64,000 nucleotides of DNA from Pseudanabaena sp. UWO311 (GCF_006937785.1 NZ_SJEE01000005.1:62001-126000); one strand, 5' to 3'; shown: positions 7,723 to 17,538, counted from the first letter of the stretch. Notes: generated by a model not told the origin, from the sequence alone. Made by a program: numbers and translations.

Positions 7723-9495
7723 ATGATTGGTCAATTACTTGATGGACGCTACCGCATAGCTAGCAAGCTGGGTGAGGGTGGATTTGGTCATACTTATCTA
7801 GCCCACGATACGCGGATACCGAATGAGCCTCTTTGTGTAGTCAAACATCTCAAGCCTGCTAGCAGCGATCGCGAATATCTAAAAGTTGCAAGTCGATTAT
7901 TTACTAGTGAGGCACAAACTCTTGCTCAGTTAGGCAATCACGATCGCATTCCGCGTTTACTAGCCTATTTTGAGGAGGCGAGTGAGTTTTATTTAGTAGA
8001 GGAATTTGTCGAGGGGAGATCACTAGAGTTAGAACTAGTGCGCGGCTATCGACTCAGTGACACACAAGTTTTCCAGATCTTAGATGACTTGTTAAGCATT
8101 GTCGAATATACCCATAGCCACGGCGTAATTCATCGTGATATCAAGCCAGATAATATTATTCGTCGTCGATCGGATGGCAAGTTGGTGCTGATCGATTTTG
8201 GCGCGATTAAGCAGGTGCAAACGCAGCTTAATCAAGAGGGGCAAACGGCGGCGACGGTGGCGATCGGTACTTTGGGATATATGCCCAGTGAGCAAGCTCA
8301 AGGCAAACCGCGACCAAACAGTGATTTATATGCGATCGGGGTAATTTGTATTCAAGCCCTGACGGGTTTACCACCTCGTGAATTGCAAGAAGATTATCAA
8401 ACAGGGGAATTAATTTGGCAGCATCTTGTCCCCAACAAGTCGGGATTAGTCGATGTGCTGGCCAAGATGACTCGCTATCACTACAAAGATCGCTATGAAT
8501 CTGCGGCTGAGATTCGTCAGCTTTTGGCAAAATTAGGCGATCGCCAATTACCAAATCAACCGATTAACACAGCAAATGGGCTTCAGTCCACCATTGTCAG
8601 TGTTAATAACAGCGTAAATAACAATAGCGATTTGGGTACGGAATTGTTGTCCAATATTCCGCCGACAATTCCTCCAACAGAAGTTTATCAACCGATCCAG
8701 CCATTACCAGCCCCAACTCCTCCAATCCCTACTGTTGCTGTAAATCGCCATCCTGCACCTGAGCAGCTATCTCCGCAAACTTTACAAGCCTATGCACCAC
8801 AATCCAATAGTAACGATAGTAGTAATCGCAGTAAGAAAGGGTTATGGATTACAGTTTGGGGTGGAGCCTTTGCAACAGCGATCGCGATCGGTGTGGTGCT
8901 TGCAACTCAAAAGCCAAATCCTCAACCAATTGCTGAGAAAACCTCTCCTAATTCTTCTAACAATGCGGCTGTTCCCCCAAGTCCTAGCCCAACATCTGTA
9001 GCTAGTCCACAAGCATCTATTGAACCTACGGCTACGGCTAGTCCCACGCCTTCTCCTACAAACAAAGCAACGGCTCCTACGCCTAAAGTTTCTCCTAAAG
9101 TGCCGATTGAGCCTTTGTCTGAGGCTGATGCTGTTGCGATCGTGAATAATTTGGTGGCTAGTAAAAACCAGATGTTTGCCCCACCTTTTGATCGTCAATT
9201 GCTTGCAGAACTAACAACAGGTGAGGCTTATGAAAAGCGCAAGGGGTCGATCGATTGGTTGCAGAGCAATAATGCTTTTTATAGCTATGGCGAATTTACG
9301 GTCAGCCGCGCAGGATCATTTGGTATTCAAGATAATCAAGCAAATATAACTGTGGAGATTTTTGAGAGTCCGACACTGTATGTCAATGGCAAAATAGATC
9401 GCACGCAGTCTCAGCCATCAAGGGGTAGATATATTTGTACGCTAATTTTTGAAGGTGGCAAGTGGAAAATTGCAAATCTGACAAAAGTTAATTAA
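7723..9495 (+). CDS. Serine/threonine protein kinase with C-terminal IMS/ARC6-like domain
   Basis: A 590-residue Hanks-type kinase. MIGQLLDGRYRIASKLGEGGFG gives the glycine loop, VVKHL the lysine, VIHRDIKPDN the catalytic loop, LIDFGAIK the DFG motif and GTLGYMPSEQ the activation-loop end. After ~280 residues comes a long Pro/Ser/Thr-rich linker containing one membrane span (ITVWGGAFATAIAIGVVLA). The C-terminal ~120 residues (SEADAVAIVNNLVASKNQMF to GGKWKIANL) resemble the DUF4101/IMS domain of ARC6, placed across the membrane. ATG 7723 has GGAG seven bases upstream; a second ATG at 7711 is possible. The target is unknown. Confidence 0.88.
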   Translation: MIGQLLDGRYRIASKLGEGGFGHTYLAHDTRIPNEPLCVVKHLKPASSDREYLKVASRLFTSEAQTLAQLGNHDRIPRLLAYFEEASEFYLVEEFVEGRSLELELVRGYRLSDTQVFQILDDLLSIVEYTHSHGVIHRDIKPDNIIRRRSDGKLVLIDFGAIKQVQTQLNQEGQTAATVAIGTLGYMPSEQAQGKPRPNSDLYAIGVICIQALTGLPPRELQEDYQTGELIWQHLVPNKSGLVDVLAKMTRYHYKDRYESAAEIRQLLAKLGDRQLPNQPINTANGLQSTIVSVNNSVNNNSDLGTELLSNIPPTIPPTEVYQPIQPLPAPTPPIPTVAVNRHPAPEQLSPQTLQAYAPQSNSNDSSNRSKKGLWITVWGGAFATAIAIGVVLATQKPNPQPIAEKTSPNSSNNAAVPPSPSPTSVASPQASIEPTATASPTPSPTNKATAPTPKVSPKVPIEPLSEADAVAIVNNLVASKNQMFAPPFDRQLLAELTTGEAYEKRKGSIDWLQSNNAFYSYGEFTVSRAGSFGIQDNQANITVEIFESPTLYVNGKIDRTQSQPSRGRYICTLIFEGGKWKIANLTKVN

Positions 9496-9532
9496 AAGAG
9501 AATTAGGACGCTTTGCATCCTATTCTCTTTTG
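9493..9532 (+). terminator. Hairpin terminator after the kinase gene
   Basis: AAAAGAGAATTAGGA and TCCTATTCTCTTTT pair with one bulge around a loop containing GCTTTGC; the right arm ends T-rich. Confidence 0.7.
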
Positions 9533-9553
9533 CTGCAATTTCTGATTAAACAA

Positions 9554-9638
9554 ACCAAAAAATCATTTAAAAGTGTTGCAAGGATACACTTTTAAATGAT
9601 TTTTTGGTATTTGAGTGCGTTGCACTCAAATACCAAAA
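9554..9638. repeat. Two overlapping palindromes
   Basis: The first has a 23-bp perfect stem (9554-9576 with 9585-9607). The second shares its right edge and has a 17-bp stem (9602-9618 with 9622-9638) around GTT. The second one ends in ATACCAAAAC, a start similar to the TTGGTAT-ended family. Confidence 0.7.
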
Positions 9639-9707
9639 CTCTCACTGGGTTTAGTTTTTAACTTACAGAAATGTCATCACAATTTTGTGAATTGGTACAT
9701 AGCAGTA

Positions 9708-9810
9708 ATACCAAATCAAGAAATGGCTTTGCCATTTCTTGATTTTAAAACCCTTACTAGGTTTAGTTTTTAATTTACAAAAGTGTTGTCACACTTTCGT
9801 GAATTGGTAT
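9708..9810. repeat. TTGGTAT-ended two-hairpin repeat, family NP2 (copy a)
   Basis: Runs from ATACCAA to TTGGTAT. The first hairpin (9714-9742, ATGGC-TTT-GCCAT apex) is copy-specific. The linker AAACCCTTACTAGGTTTAG is shared with copies at 30195 and 53370, and the second hairpin contains AAAGTGTTGTCACACTTT. A related copy lacking the left end lies at about 9622-9697. Confidence 0.65.
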
Positions 9811-9822
9811 AAAAGAGATCTC

Positions 9823-9896
9823 TAGGACAAATCAAAACCCCAAATAAAAGCGGCGGCGCGAAGCGCCGCCACTTTTATTTGGGGTTTTATGTCCTA
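9823..9896. repeat. Nested palindrome, family NP1 (copy A)
   Basis: Outer arms TAGGACAAATCAAAACCC and GGGTTTTATGTCCTA, inner copy-specific stem CAAATAAAAG/CTTTTATTTG and apex GGCGGCGC-GAA-GCGCCGCC. The outer arms are near-identical to copy B at 60559-60693, while the inner stem differs. Confidence 0.8.
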
Positions 9897-9919
9897 AGCA
9901 AACCTTTTATTGATATATC

Positions 9920-9962
9920 AAAGATGAAAAGTAGCGTAAAGCGCTATTTTTCATCTTTTTTT
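9920..9962. repeat. Palindrome before the 10.06-kb gene
   Basis: AAAGATGAAAA and TTTTTCATCTTT form the stem, with AGCG-TAA-AGCGCT near the apex. It closes a run of at least five palindromes filling 9493-9962. Confidence 0.6.
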
Positions 9963-10060
9963 TAATTAATTTTCTGTAGTTTTGAGGGAATAGTAATAAC
10001 AGGGTAATGAAAAGAAAGTTAGCTTTCTGATATTTCGACTTAAATGATTGGGGCTTGGCT

Positions 10061-10822
10061 ATGTTGTACGCATCAAAACCTTTGATGTCCGTGAAAACCA
10101 GCGATCGCGAAGGTTTTCTTGGCGCGATCGAACAATCAACTCTGCCTCTGCAAAATACAGTTGGCGTGAGTTTACTTTTGGTCTTGCTATGGGGAGGGCT
10201 CGGCGCGATCGCCTATCAGTACTGGCAATTACGAAAAACCCGACAACTATTGAAGATTGAAAGATTAAAAACTAACGAACTTGGCAAAAAGCTTAAACTA
10301 GCGCTACATACTATTGATGAGAATGAGCGCAATCCCGATTTGATTCATTCTCGCGATTTCAATCTTGACTATCTTAGTATGAGAATGGAAGAGCCAAATT
10401 TCAGTGAAATTATCTTGGCGCAGATAAAATTAAATCTGCGTCAAAAAGTTGCGCCTGCATTGATGCCCAGCGAAGAAGACAGTGGTAATGCCCGAAAAGT
10501 TGATGTGGTTTTTGATGTGGCTTACCAACCTGAAAACCACGATAATTCACAAATTCGCACACTTTTTCGGATACATGTCAAACTAGCAAAAATCCCTGCG
10601 AATGGCTCACAAAGTATTCTCAAGGAATTGATGGCTGGCCTAGAAAGTTTTGTGGTTGCTTCAGATGAAAATCGGAATTGGCAGCCTACGATTCAGGGAA
10701 GGCTAGCGGTGATCAGTTGGGATCAATCTGCTAAACCAACACCTCTATTAGTAATTGAGCAAACTAATGAAGGCAAAAATGTATTAATGCGAAATAAGCG
10801 TTTGGCTCAATCGAAAATATAA
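10061..10822 (+). CDS. Hypothetical membrane-anchored protein, 253 aa
   Basis: Not recognised. A single hydrophobic span lies near residues 33-55 (VGVSLLLVLLWGGLGAIAYQ), followed by a charged helical segment and a ~170-residue soluble domain with alternating strands (KVDVVFDVAYQP, LFRIHVKLAKIPA, RLAVISWDQSAKPTPLLVIE). The ATG at 10061 follows GGGG by seven bases; an in-frame TTG six bases earlier is less likely. It stands alone between the palindrome cluster and the convergent pheA. Confidence 0.6.
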   Translation: MLYASKPLMSVKTSDREGFLGAIEQSTLPLQNTVGVSLLLVLLWGGLGAIAYQYWQLRKTRQLLKIERLKTNELGKKLKLALHTIDENERNPDLIHSRDFNLDYLSMRMEEPNFSEIILAQIKLNLRQKVAPALMPSEEDSGNARKVDVVFDVAYQPENHDNSQIRTLFRIHVKLAKIPANGSQSILKELMAGLESFVVASDENRNWQPTIQGRLAVISWDQSAKPTPLLVIEQTNEGKNVLMRNKRLAQSKI

Positions 10823-10849
10823 AAAGAGGGCGCTAAGCGCCCTCTTTTT
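10821..10849. terminator. Bidirectional hairpin terminator
   Basis: Perfect 13-bp stem AAAAAGAGGGCGC (10821-10833) with 10837-10849 around loop TAA, between convergent genes. Confidence 0.85.
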
Positions 10850-10868
10850 GTTTACAGCGCTTTGCGCT

Positions 10869-11705
10869 CTAGGTAATGGCATAGCTACCAAGAATTTTAA
10901 GATTTTCGGTAACCTCTTGGAGATCTTTTAAGGCTTCACTGAAGTTAGGATCATCGATGGGGGCTTCGATGTCGAGGAAGAAAATATATTCACCAAGCGA
11001 TCGCTTGGTGGGGCGTGACTCAATCCGACTTAAGTTAATATTGCGATCGGCAAAAACTAATAAAGGTTTAACTAAAGCTCCTGGCATATTGCGCTTGAGA
11101 CTAAAGGCAAGCGATGAATGTGTGCCTTTAGTAGTAGGTGCAGTGCGCCCTAAGACCAAAAAACGGGTGCAATTATCAGGCTGATCATTAATCGGAAATT
11201 TCAGAACTGGCAGGTTGTATATTTCGGCGGCTCGTTGTGAGGCGATCGCAGCCACGGTCATATCTTCTGCGACACTATGTAATCTATCGGTGTTGGAGTC
11301 AGTGGCTATTTGTTGAACATTTGGTAGATGGAGTTCAAGCCATTGTTGGCACTGGGCTAAGCTTTGGGGATGAGAATAGACAACTTTTATATCGGCAAGA
11401 TCTTGAGCGCGGGTAATTAGCGCATGGGCGATCGGCAAGACGATCGCTTGTTGGATTTGCAAAGATTCTGATTGCCAGAGGCTATCGAGGGTCATAGTTA
11501 CTCCCCCTTGAATCGAGTTCTCCACAGGGACAACCGCAATATCAACATTGCCATGCTCAGCAGCATTAATTGCTTGGGGAATGGTGGGATAAGGACACAT
11601 CCGTGCAGGATCAGGCTCTAAGTCTGGATGGCTAAGCTGTAAATATTGCAAAGCTGCTATTTCCGAATATGTACCTGCGGGACCAAGGTAAGCGATCGTT
11701 GTCAT
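10869..11705 (-). CDS. pheA: Prephenate dehydratase
   Basis: Converts prephenate to phenylpyruvate in phenylalanine synthesis. The 278-residue protein starts MTTIAYLGPAGTYSEIAA, has VVPVENSIQGGV and the catalytic-region motif CTRFLVLG, then a C-terminal ACT domain with the phenylalanine-binding GALV (PGALVKPL) and ESRP (IESRPTKR) motifs, so feedback inhibition by phenylalanine is expected. It is the monofunctional form without chorismate mutase. A 28-bp perfect palindrome lies upstream. Confidence 0.96.
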   Translation of the reverse strand: MTTIAYLGPAGTYSEIAALQYLQLSHPDLEPDPARMCPYPTIPQAINAAEHGNVDIAVVPVENSIQGGVTMTLDSLWQSESLQIQQAIVLPIAHALITRAQDLADIKVVYSHPQSLAQCQQWLELHLPNVQQIATDSNTDRLHSVAEDMTVAAIASQRAAEIYNLPVLKFPINDQPDNCTRFLVLGRTAPTTKGTHSSLAFSLKRNMPGALVKPLLVFADRNINLSRIESRPTKRSLGEYIFFLDIEAPIDDPNFSEALKDLQEVTENLKILGSYAIT

Positions 11706-11778
11706 GGCTGGCTCAGATAAAATTTAATTCTGAAATCTTTAGGGCTATCGTAATTTACAGCGCTTTGCGCCGAAACCA

Positions 11779-11837
11779 GAATCAAAATTTTTGTTAAAAG
11801 TGATGCAAAGCATCACTTTTAACAAAAATTTTGATTC
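11779..11837. terminator. 28-bp perfect palindrome, probable terminator of the cyclase gene
   Basis: Left arm 11779-11806 is the exact complement of 11810-11837 with loop AAA (GATGC-AAA-GCATC apex). It lies 17 bases beyond the stop of the minus-strand cyclase gene. Confidence 0.8.
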
Positions 11838-11854
11838 GCTCAATATCGAGATCT

Positions 11855-14800
11855 TTATACCGAAGAAGAGACGCTTTGCGTCCCCTCTTTGCTTAAGTCC
11901 AATATATCTGGTCTGAGTTGAGCCTTACTATCAAGCAACATATAGGTATCCATTTCACCCCTACCCTTGACAAATATTTTGCCGCGATGCCAGAAACTGT
12001 ACTTGTCTTTGAGTAACTCATAGGTTGTCTGTGTGACCTGAATACCTCCCGCTAAACCATGAGATTCCATCCGACTAGCGACATTCACAGCATCACCCCA
12101 GAGATCATAAATAAACTTACGGATGCCAATGACTCCAGCCACAACTGGTCCCGTATTAATGCCAATTCGCAAACGGAAGGTAGTATCATCGCCGCGCTTA
12201 AAATTGGAAATTACTTTTTGCATAGCTAGAGCCATTTCAGCAATCGCTTCAGCATGATCGGAGCGAGCGGTGGGCAAGCCTCCGACTACCATATAGGCAT
12301 CACCGATTGTTTTGATCTTTTCTAATCCCAACTGATCGGCAAGTATATCAAAAGAGGAGAAGATGCCATTAAGCATAGTCACTAAGTCATTTGGTGAAAC
12401 TTGTGTTGAGAGAGCTGTGAAATCCACTATATCCGCAAACAATATGGAAACATTATCCGATCTTGACGCGATCGCATTATTCCCGCTCTTCAGTTGATTA
12501 ACAATCTCTTTTGGCAAGATATTGAGCAATAAATTTTCAGACTTTTCTTGCTCAGCTTTGAGCGCTTGTTCCGCTTTCTTTCGCTCTGTAATATCTTGAA
12601 CAAGTCCTTCATAGGAGATAAAGTTTCCTTGTTCATCATAATTAGCTCTAGCATTAATCAAAATCCAAATGATACTGCGATCGCTCTTATAAACTTGAGC
12701 TTCAAAACTTGCCACAGAACCTTCCAATTCAATTTGACGCAGAAATTCTTGATAACGTTTTGGTTCTGTAAATAGCCGAGATGGCTCAGTCTTAACTTCA
12801 GTTAGTAGCTGTGTAGGCGTTTCATAGCCATATATATACGCAAGGGCAGGATTAGCATTGATATAGCATCCATCAGTTTGGGCTTGAAAAATGCCCTCAA
12901 TCGCATGTTCAAAAATACTGCGATACTTCTCTTCGGCTTGGCGAAGGGATTCTTCAATTTGTTTTTGATGACTTATATCAATAATCACACCATCCCAGAC
13001 CGTATCCCCATGCTGATTGTGATGAGGTTGAGAAATAATTCTCACCCATTTAACTTTCTTAAAGAAACTAGAGACTCGATATTCATGCTCAAAAGTCATC
13101 AGTGCTTCTGCTGATAGTCTGACCATTTCATTTAGTGCTGCGCGGTCTTCAGGATGAGCCATATCAAATACCCATTCCAAATGCTCAGTAAACTCTTCAA
13201 CAGATATGCCAAAGATTTCTAGAGTGCGAGGGCTGATATAAGGCATCGAGACTCTACCATCGGGATGCAAAACTGCGCGATAGACAACTCCTGGCACATT
13301 GTCCGCGATCGCAGAAAATCTCTGCTGACTTTCTCGCAACAGTATTTCTGCTTGCTGACGATCTGCCGCCTCGTTTTGTAACTGTTTGATCGTTTTTTGT
13401 AATTGGAGAGTGCGCTGTTCAATGCGCCGTTCCAATAATTCATTGGCATCCCGCAACTCGCCTTCAACATTTAATAGATCGGATTGCGATTTGAGTAAGC
13501 GCTGATTCGCTTTAAACATTTTAGACATCGCAGCGCGGGTAATTTCAGGAGCAAGTTGGTTACGACCTTTGCCCTGACCACGACCTAATAAACGTGTAAT
13601 TGTAAATTCCAGATCTTGAGCTTCTTTTTCAAATTTCCATCCTCGCTGAATACTTTGAGCAATTTCCGTAAGCATCTCAATCACTACAGTTGATTGGTTC
13701 GGATTTAACTCCTCTGCTCCCAACCAAGGCAATGGCTTAATCGGATCGACTGTGTATAATATTTCAAATTTTCCTGTCACTCCAATTTCAGCAACCCGAC
13801 AGGCTGTATCAATGTGATGGTTGGGTGTAATCTTCATTTTGCCCGCAGGAGCTAAACAGATTTGATCGTAGACAGCTTGACGAACTGGTAATACATCAAA
13901 AGTTTGGGCAGCTTCAACTGCTTGTTTCCACAGAAATACTTGAGTATAGGCTGATTGCATTACGGCATTAACGGCTAGCCGATCGCGATCTACTCCAAAC
14001 CAAATAGCGGCTTTACGCAAAAAATCTTGATTTTGGAATGTTTCTAAGCTTTGAAAATAATTGGCACAAGTAAGATGTCCCGCGATCGCAGACGGATCAT
14101 CGATGTCTTGGCTAAGTTGTCGCAGTTCCACATCCGTTAATCGCATTGATAAAACAGGAATATCTTGAGCTTTAATTCCAGCCTCGGCATATTGCTGTAA
14201 AAAAGCTACAGATTTTTCTGGATTCAATGTACTAATGACAACTTCAGGGTCAATATGCTTAATTTTGGCAATACTATCTTGATATTCACACATTTCATGA
14301 GATATATAATCTTCATGCAATAACAAGCCATTTTGCTGCTTAATTTGAGCGCGAATAATTTTGTTAACCGTACGTGAATAAATTCCATCGGTTCCGATTA
14401 AGTAAATGCCATTCCCTTTGTTTTGTAACAACCAATTAACTGCTGGTTGTACGACCTGATTGGGACAAGCACCCGTATAAAATACATTCTTAGAAGATTC
14501 TAGACCTTCGTAATAATAGGGATACCAAAGTTGAGCCTGATGCTTTTCTAGGATGGGAATAATACTTTTGCGAGATGAAGATGATCCTCCGCCAAATAAG
14601 TTGCTAATATTCAATTCTGATATCAGATATCGAGCTTGCACCGTAATGTTGTAGTCATTAGAAGCGATATCTACAACGATTGGTTCGACAATTTTTCCTA
14701 ATATGCCTCCCGATTGATTAATCTCTGCGATCGCCATCAAGGTAGCATCTTTAACCAGCGCATCGCCGGTTCCAAGAATGGTGCTCGGAAAATGCATCAC

Positions 14801-14866
14801 ACCGATACGGATGACTTCAGTCCTCTTGTTATTTTCAATATTCAAGGACTTAGCCTCTCGATTCAT
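11855..14866 (-). CDS. Adenylate cyclase with urea/amide-binding-type receptor domain and two PAS domains
   Basis: A 1003-residue sensor cyclase. Residues ~18-400 match the UrtA/FmdD/AmiC class of substrate-binding proteins (IRIGVMHFPSTI, FGGGSSSSRKSIIPI, WYPYYYEGLESSKNVFYTGA). Next come a coiled coil, two PAS domains (~520-645, ~650-775) and a class III cyclase domain (~800-975). Metal aspartates are in LFADIVDF and IGDAYM; Lys in EKIKTIGDAYM and Asp in YDLWGDAVN indicate ATP rather than GTP; NVASR supplies the transition-state Asn and Arg. There is no signal peptide or membrane span, so the receptor domain should be cytosolic, like AmiC. The ligand is unknown. Confidence 0.88.
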   Translation of the reverse strand: MNREAKSLNIENNKRTEVIRIGVMHFPSTILGTGDALVKDATLMAIAEINQSGGILGKIVEPIVVDIASNDYNITVQARYLISELNISNLFGGGSSSSRKSIIPILEKHQAQLWYPYYYEGLESSKNVFYTGACPNQVVQPAVNWLLQNKGNGIYLIGTDGIYSRTVNKIIRAQIKQQNGLLLHEDYISHEMCEYQDSIAKIKHIDPEVVISTLNPEKSVAFLQQYAEAGIKAQDIPVLSMRLTDVELRQLSQDIDDPSAIAGHLTCANYFQSLETFQNQDFLRKAAIWFGVDRDRLAVNAVMQSAYTQVFLWKQAVEAAQTFDVLPVRQAVYDQICLAPAGKMKITPNHHIDTACRVAEIGVTGKFEILYTVDPIKPLPWLGAEELNPNQSTVVIEMLTEIAQSIQRGWKFEKEAQDLEFTITRLLGRGQGKGRNQLAPEITRAAMSKMFKANQRLLKSQSDLLNVEGELRDANELLERRIEQRTLQLQKTIKQLQNEAADRQQAEILLRESQQRFSAIADNVPGVVYRAVLHPDGRVSMPYISPRTLEIFGISVEEFTEHLEWVFDMAHPEDRAALNEMVRLSAEALMTFEHEYRVSSFFKKVKWVRIISQPHHNQHGDTVWDGVIIDISHQKQIEESLRQAEEKYRSIFEHAIEGIFQAQTDGCYINANPALAYIYGYETPTQLLTEVKTEPSRLFTEPKRYQEFLRQIELEGSVASFEAQVYKSDRSIIWILINARANYDEQGNFISYEGLVQDITERKKAEQALKAEQEKSENLLLNILPKEIVNQLKSGNNAIASRSDNVSILFADIVDFTALSTQVSPNDLVTMLNGIFSSFDILADQLGLEKIKTIGDAYMVVGGLPTARSDHAEAIAEMALAMQKVISNFKRGDDTTFRLRIGINTGPVVAGVIGIRKFIYDLWGDAVNVASRMESHGLAGGIQVTQTTYELLKDKYSFWHRGKIFVKGRGEMDTYMLLDSKAQLRPDILDLSKEGTQSVSSSV

Positions 14867-14909
14867 TGGTCGATACTCCCTACCTTAAAATTGATATATT
14901 TACTTACCT

Positions 14910-15022
14910 ACTTAAAAGCGACGCAAAGCGCCGCCTTTAAGCTTACTATTTTAGTTTTTATATATACAAGTTAGCGATCGCTCTATCATTCCTTGGCTAA
15001 GCAATTATGAAATAAATTGCTT
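14910..15022. other. Intergenic region with two hairpins
   Basis: An imperfect palindrome near 14910-14945 has the GC-AAA-GC apex. A second hairpin at ~14998-15022 (TAAGCAATT/AATTGCTTA) lies about 105 bases beyond the hybrid kinase stop and could be its terminator. Confidence 0.4.
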
Positions 15023-15126
15023 ATAGATAAATAACATAATACCTCTTAAATTTAGCTTAATCTATCGGCAACTTTGTTCCGCGAAATGGCTCAAAACTTA
15101 GGTGTAACCATAATCTATTGCAAAAA

Positions 15127-17538
15127 TTAGCGATCACGGCTTGTGCTTGCTATATTCGCAAAAGAGAGCGGCACGATATAACTTATAGCACTAGTGATTG
15201 ACTGATGCAAAGCCAACAAAATCTCGGCTCTAGCTGTATCTATATTGTCTAAATCTAAGCTTTGACAATCATGCAAATTTAGATTTGTAAATCGCTTTTG
15301 CAACCAATTAATTTCCGCGATCGCTGATTTAGTAATGATCAAGATTGGTAAGCTGGATAACAACTCTAATTGACTAATATCTTCTAAGTACTTCAACAAA
15401 AACTGATTATCACCATTTAGTAAAAGTAAATCTGGCTGCCAAATTTTGGATAATGCATCCCCTTGAGGTAGGTCTTCAGCCTCTAGCAGACAATGACCAA
15501 GATCTTGGATTAATCTAATTATAGAGTCTTCCAGATTTTGGCTTAAGTATAGGAACTTGAGAGATTTTGGAGCCACCACATAGTTAGGCAGAAATGCACT
15601 AAGTTCTTCTGATTTGATCGGTTTGATCAAAATTCCATCTGCCAGATGTGAATTGATTTTGGGCTCATCAGCATGTTTCATCATCACTACACGAATATGC
15701 TGAGTTACTGAATCACCTTTGAGTAAAGCTAAAACATCCCAACCCGATAACATCGGCACATTTGGGCTTAGCAAAATCAAACAAGGTTGCAAGCGTCTTG
15801 CTTTTTCTAGGGCTTCAGTTCCCGATCGCGCAATTACCACTTGATAATTGAAATCTGCCAAAGTATTTCTTAGCCAATCCACAGCCTCCGTAGAAGTTTC
15901 CACAATCAGAATTAAGCGACCATGGCTGATATCAATTTGCTGTTCAATTTGCTCTAATTGAATATGATTACGGCTAGTCTCAGGGGGCAACAAAATTGTA
16001 AACTGACTACCCACATCTACCTGTGAAACAAAGGTAATATCGCCACCATGCAAACGGGCTAGGTGTCTGGTTAATAGCAAGCTTGCTCCAGTGCCTTCAA
16101 AACGTCGAGTCAGGACATTCTCGACCTGTTGAAATTTTTGAAATACTAAGCTTTGCTTCTCTTCAGGAATGCCAATCCCCTGATCCCAGACAGTGATGGC
16201 GAGCCAACCTTCCCACCATCGTACTTTAACGCCTATTTGGGGAGGGATAGATGGTACATCATCAACTAGTTCTGACGGAAAAAAACTAAACTTAAAAGCA
16301 TTTGACAGTAAGTTGAGGAGCATTTGCTGCAATCTAGTTTCATCTGCATAGATTGTTTGTACTGTGGGATCGATATCTAAATGAATATCCAGTTCCCAAC
16401 CTTCCTCAAATTGATAGTTTCGGAAAATTGTGGAATCTTGTTGAACGAGCTTTTTAACCTGTTGGATACTTTTTTGGCAAATATCTTTTACAGAGACAGT
16501 CTCAGCATACAGTTCTAGTTGCCCCGACTCGGCTTTAGCGAGGTCAAAAATATTATCGATAATCGAAACTAATTGCCGACCGCTTTGATGAATCATCTTC
16601 ACATAGCGACTTTGGCGTTCATTAAGTTCTCCAAAAGTGTTGTTATTCAATAAACTAGCAATTCCAATCACTGAGGTTAAAGGCGTTTTTAACTCATGAT
16701 TGATACAGGTCAAAAACTCATCTTTGACACGGCTTAGTCCCGCTAGCTCTTGAGCCAAATTTTTTTGGGCTGTGATATCGAAGGCGATCGCTAAATCTAG
16801 TCCTTTGAGGCTACCTTGCAAAGCAACACTAGTAACCTGCCAAGTGAAAGAAGCACCGTCAGTAGTACAAAACTGATGCGTGACTGGTAGATTTGGTTGC
16901 AATAATTGTGGAGAATTTTCATGGCTATTAGCAGATGTATTGCTTACAGGCTCAGCTATTGGCAACAAATCTGCTGCCACATTACTGGGTATTGCGTGTA
17001 AGCTATTACGCCATGCAGAATTCATACCCACGATTGTTCCGTCGCGATCACTAACCATCACGGGCAGAGGCAACTGATAGATTAGTGGCAATAATAACGA
17101 GGCTACGGATGGGGTTTGGTTTTGCTCGGCTTGTACCAGAGATCGCAATAATTGTGATGTCTCCAAAAGCGCCGTAAATTTGTCGTTGCTATCAACTAAA
17201 GCCCATATTTCCGCTGAGTGCCGATATTGCGAAATTCTTTGCAAAAAATCCGCAATCGTCATCGCGCTCTCGATCGCAGGCAAAGGCTCAAGATCAATAT
17301 CTTCCAATGCGATCGATGGCGCAACAAACGCGCAATTATCAGCCTGAGATTGCCAATTTAACAGACATCTTGCATTAAATAAACCCTGTGGCAAATCGTT
17401 TTGATCTAACACCACAACATTTGACCATCCTTTTTGAAGAAGGGTCAACGCCTCAACAGTATGAGTGGGCAGTCGGCAAATTGCTACTAGCGACTGTCCA
17501 TATATCTCTAAAGACTGATTTAAGATGAGGGAGTCCAT
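15127..17538 (-). CDS. Hybrid histidine kinase with two pseudo-receiver domains, divergent from kaiA
   Basis: An 803-residue soluble sensor kinase. The N-terminal ~130 residues look like a CBS-type pair, then a PAS domain (PLPVMVSDRDGTIVGMNSAW), the HisKA phosphohistidine in CINHELKTPLTSVIG, and HATPase boxes LLSNAFKFSF, WDQGIGIPEE and RFEGTGASL. Two receiver-like domains follow. In the first the expected phosphoacceptor aspartate is absent (CLILLSPNVPMLSGWD); in the second also (PDLLLLNGDNQ). Both therefore look like pseudo-receivers, as in the clock input kinase CikA, though the overall architecture is not CikA. It is divergent from kaiA with a 264-base shared region. A clock role is inference. 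Confidence 0.82.
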   Translation of the reverse strand: MDSLILNQSLEIYGQSLVAICRLPTHTVEALTLLQKGWSNVVVLDQNDLPQGLFNARCLLNWQSQADNCAFVAPSIALEDIDLEPLPAIESAMTIADFLQRISQYRHSAEIWALVDSNDKFTALLETSQLLRSLVQAEQNQTPSVASLLLPLIYQLPLPVMVSDRDGTIVGMNSAWRNSLHAIPSNVAADLLPIAEPVSNTSANSHENSPQLLQPNLPVTHQFCTTDGASFTWQVTSVALQGSLKGLDLAIAFDITAQKNLAQELAGLSRVKDEFLTCINHELKTPLTSVIGIASLLNNNTFGELNERQSRYVKMIHQSGRQLVSIIDNIFDLAKAESGQLELYAETVSVKDICQKSIQQVKKLVQQDSTIFRNYQFEEGWELDIHLDIDPTVQTIYADETRLQQMLLNLLSNAFKFSFFPSELVDDVPSIPPQIGVKVRWWEGWLAITVWDQGIGIPEEKQSLVFQKFQQVENVLTRRFEGTGASLLLTRHLARLHGGDITFVSQVDVGSQFTILLPPETSRNHIQLEQIEQQIDISHGRLILIVETSTEAVDWLRNTLADFNYQVVIARSGTEALEKARRLQPCLILLSPNVPMLSGWDVLALLKGDSVTQHIRVVMMKHADEPKINSHLADGILIKPIKSEELSAFLPNYVVAPKSLKFLYLSQNLEDSIIRLIQDLGHCLLEAEDLPQGDALSKIWQPDLLLLNGDNQFLLKYLEDISQLELLSSLPILIITKSAIAEINWLQKRFTNLNLHDCQSLDLDNIDTARAEILLALHQSITSAISYIVPLSFANIASTSRDR

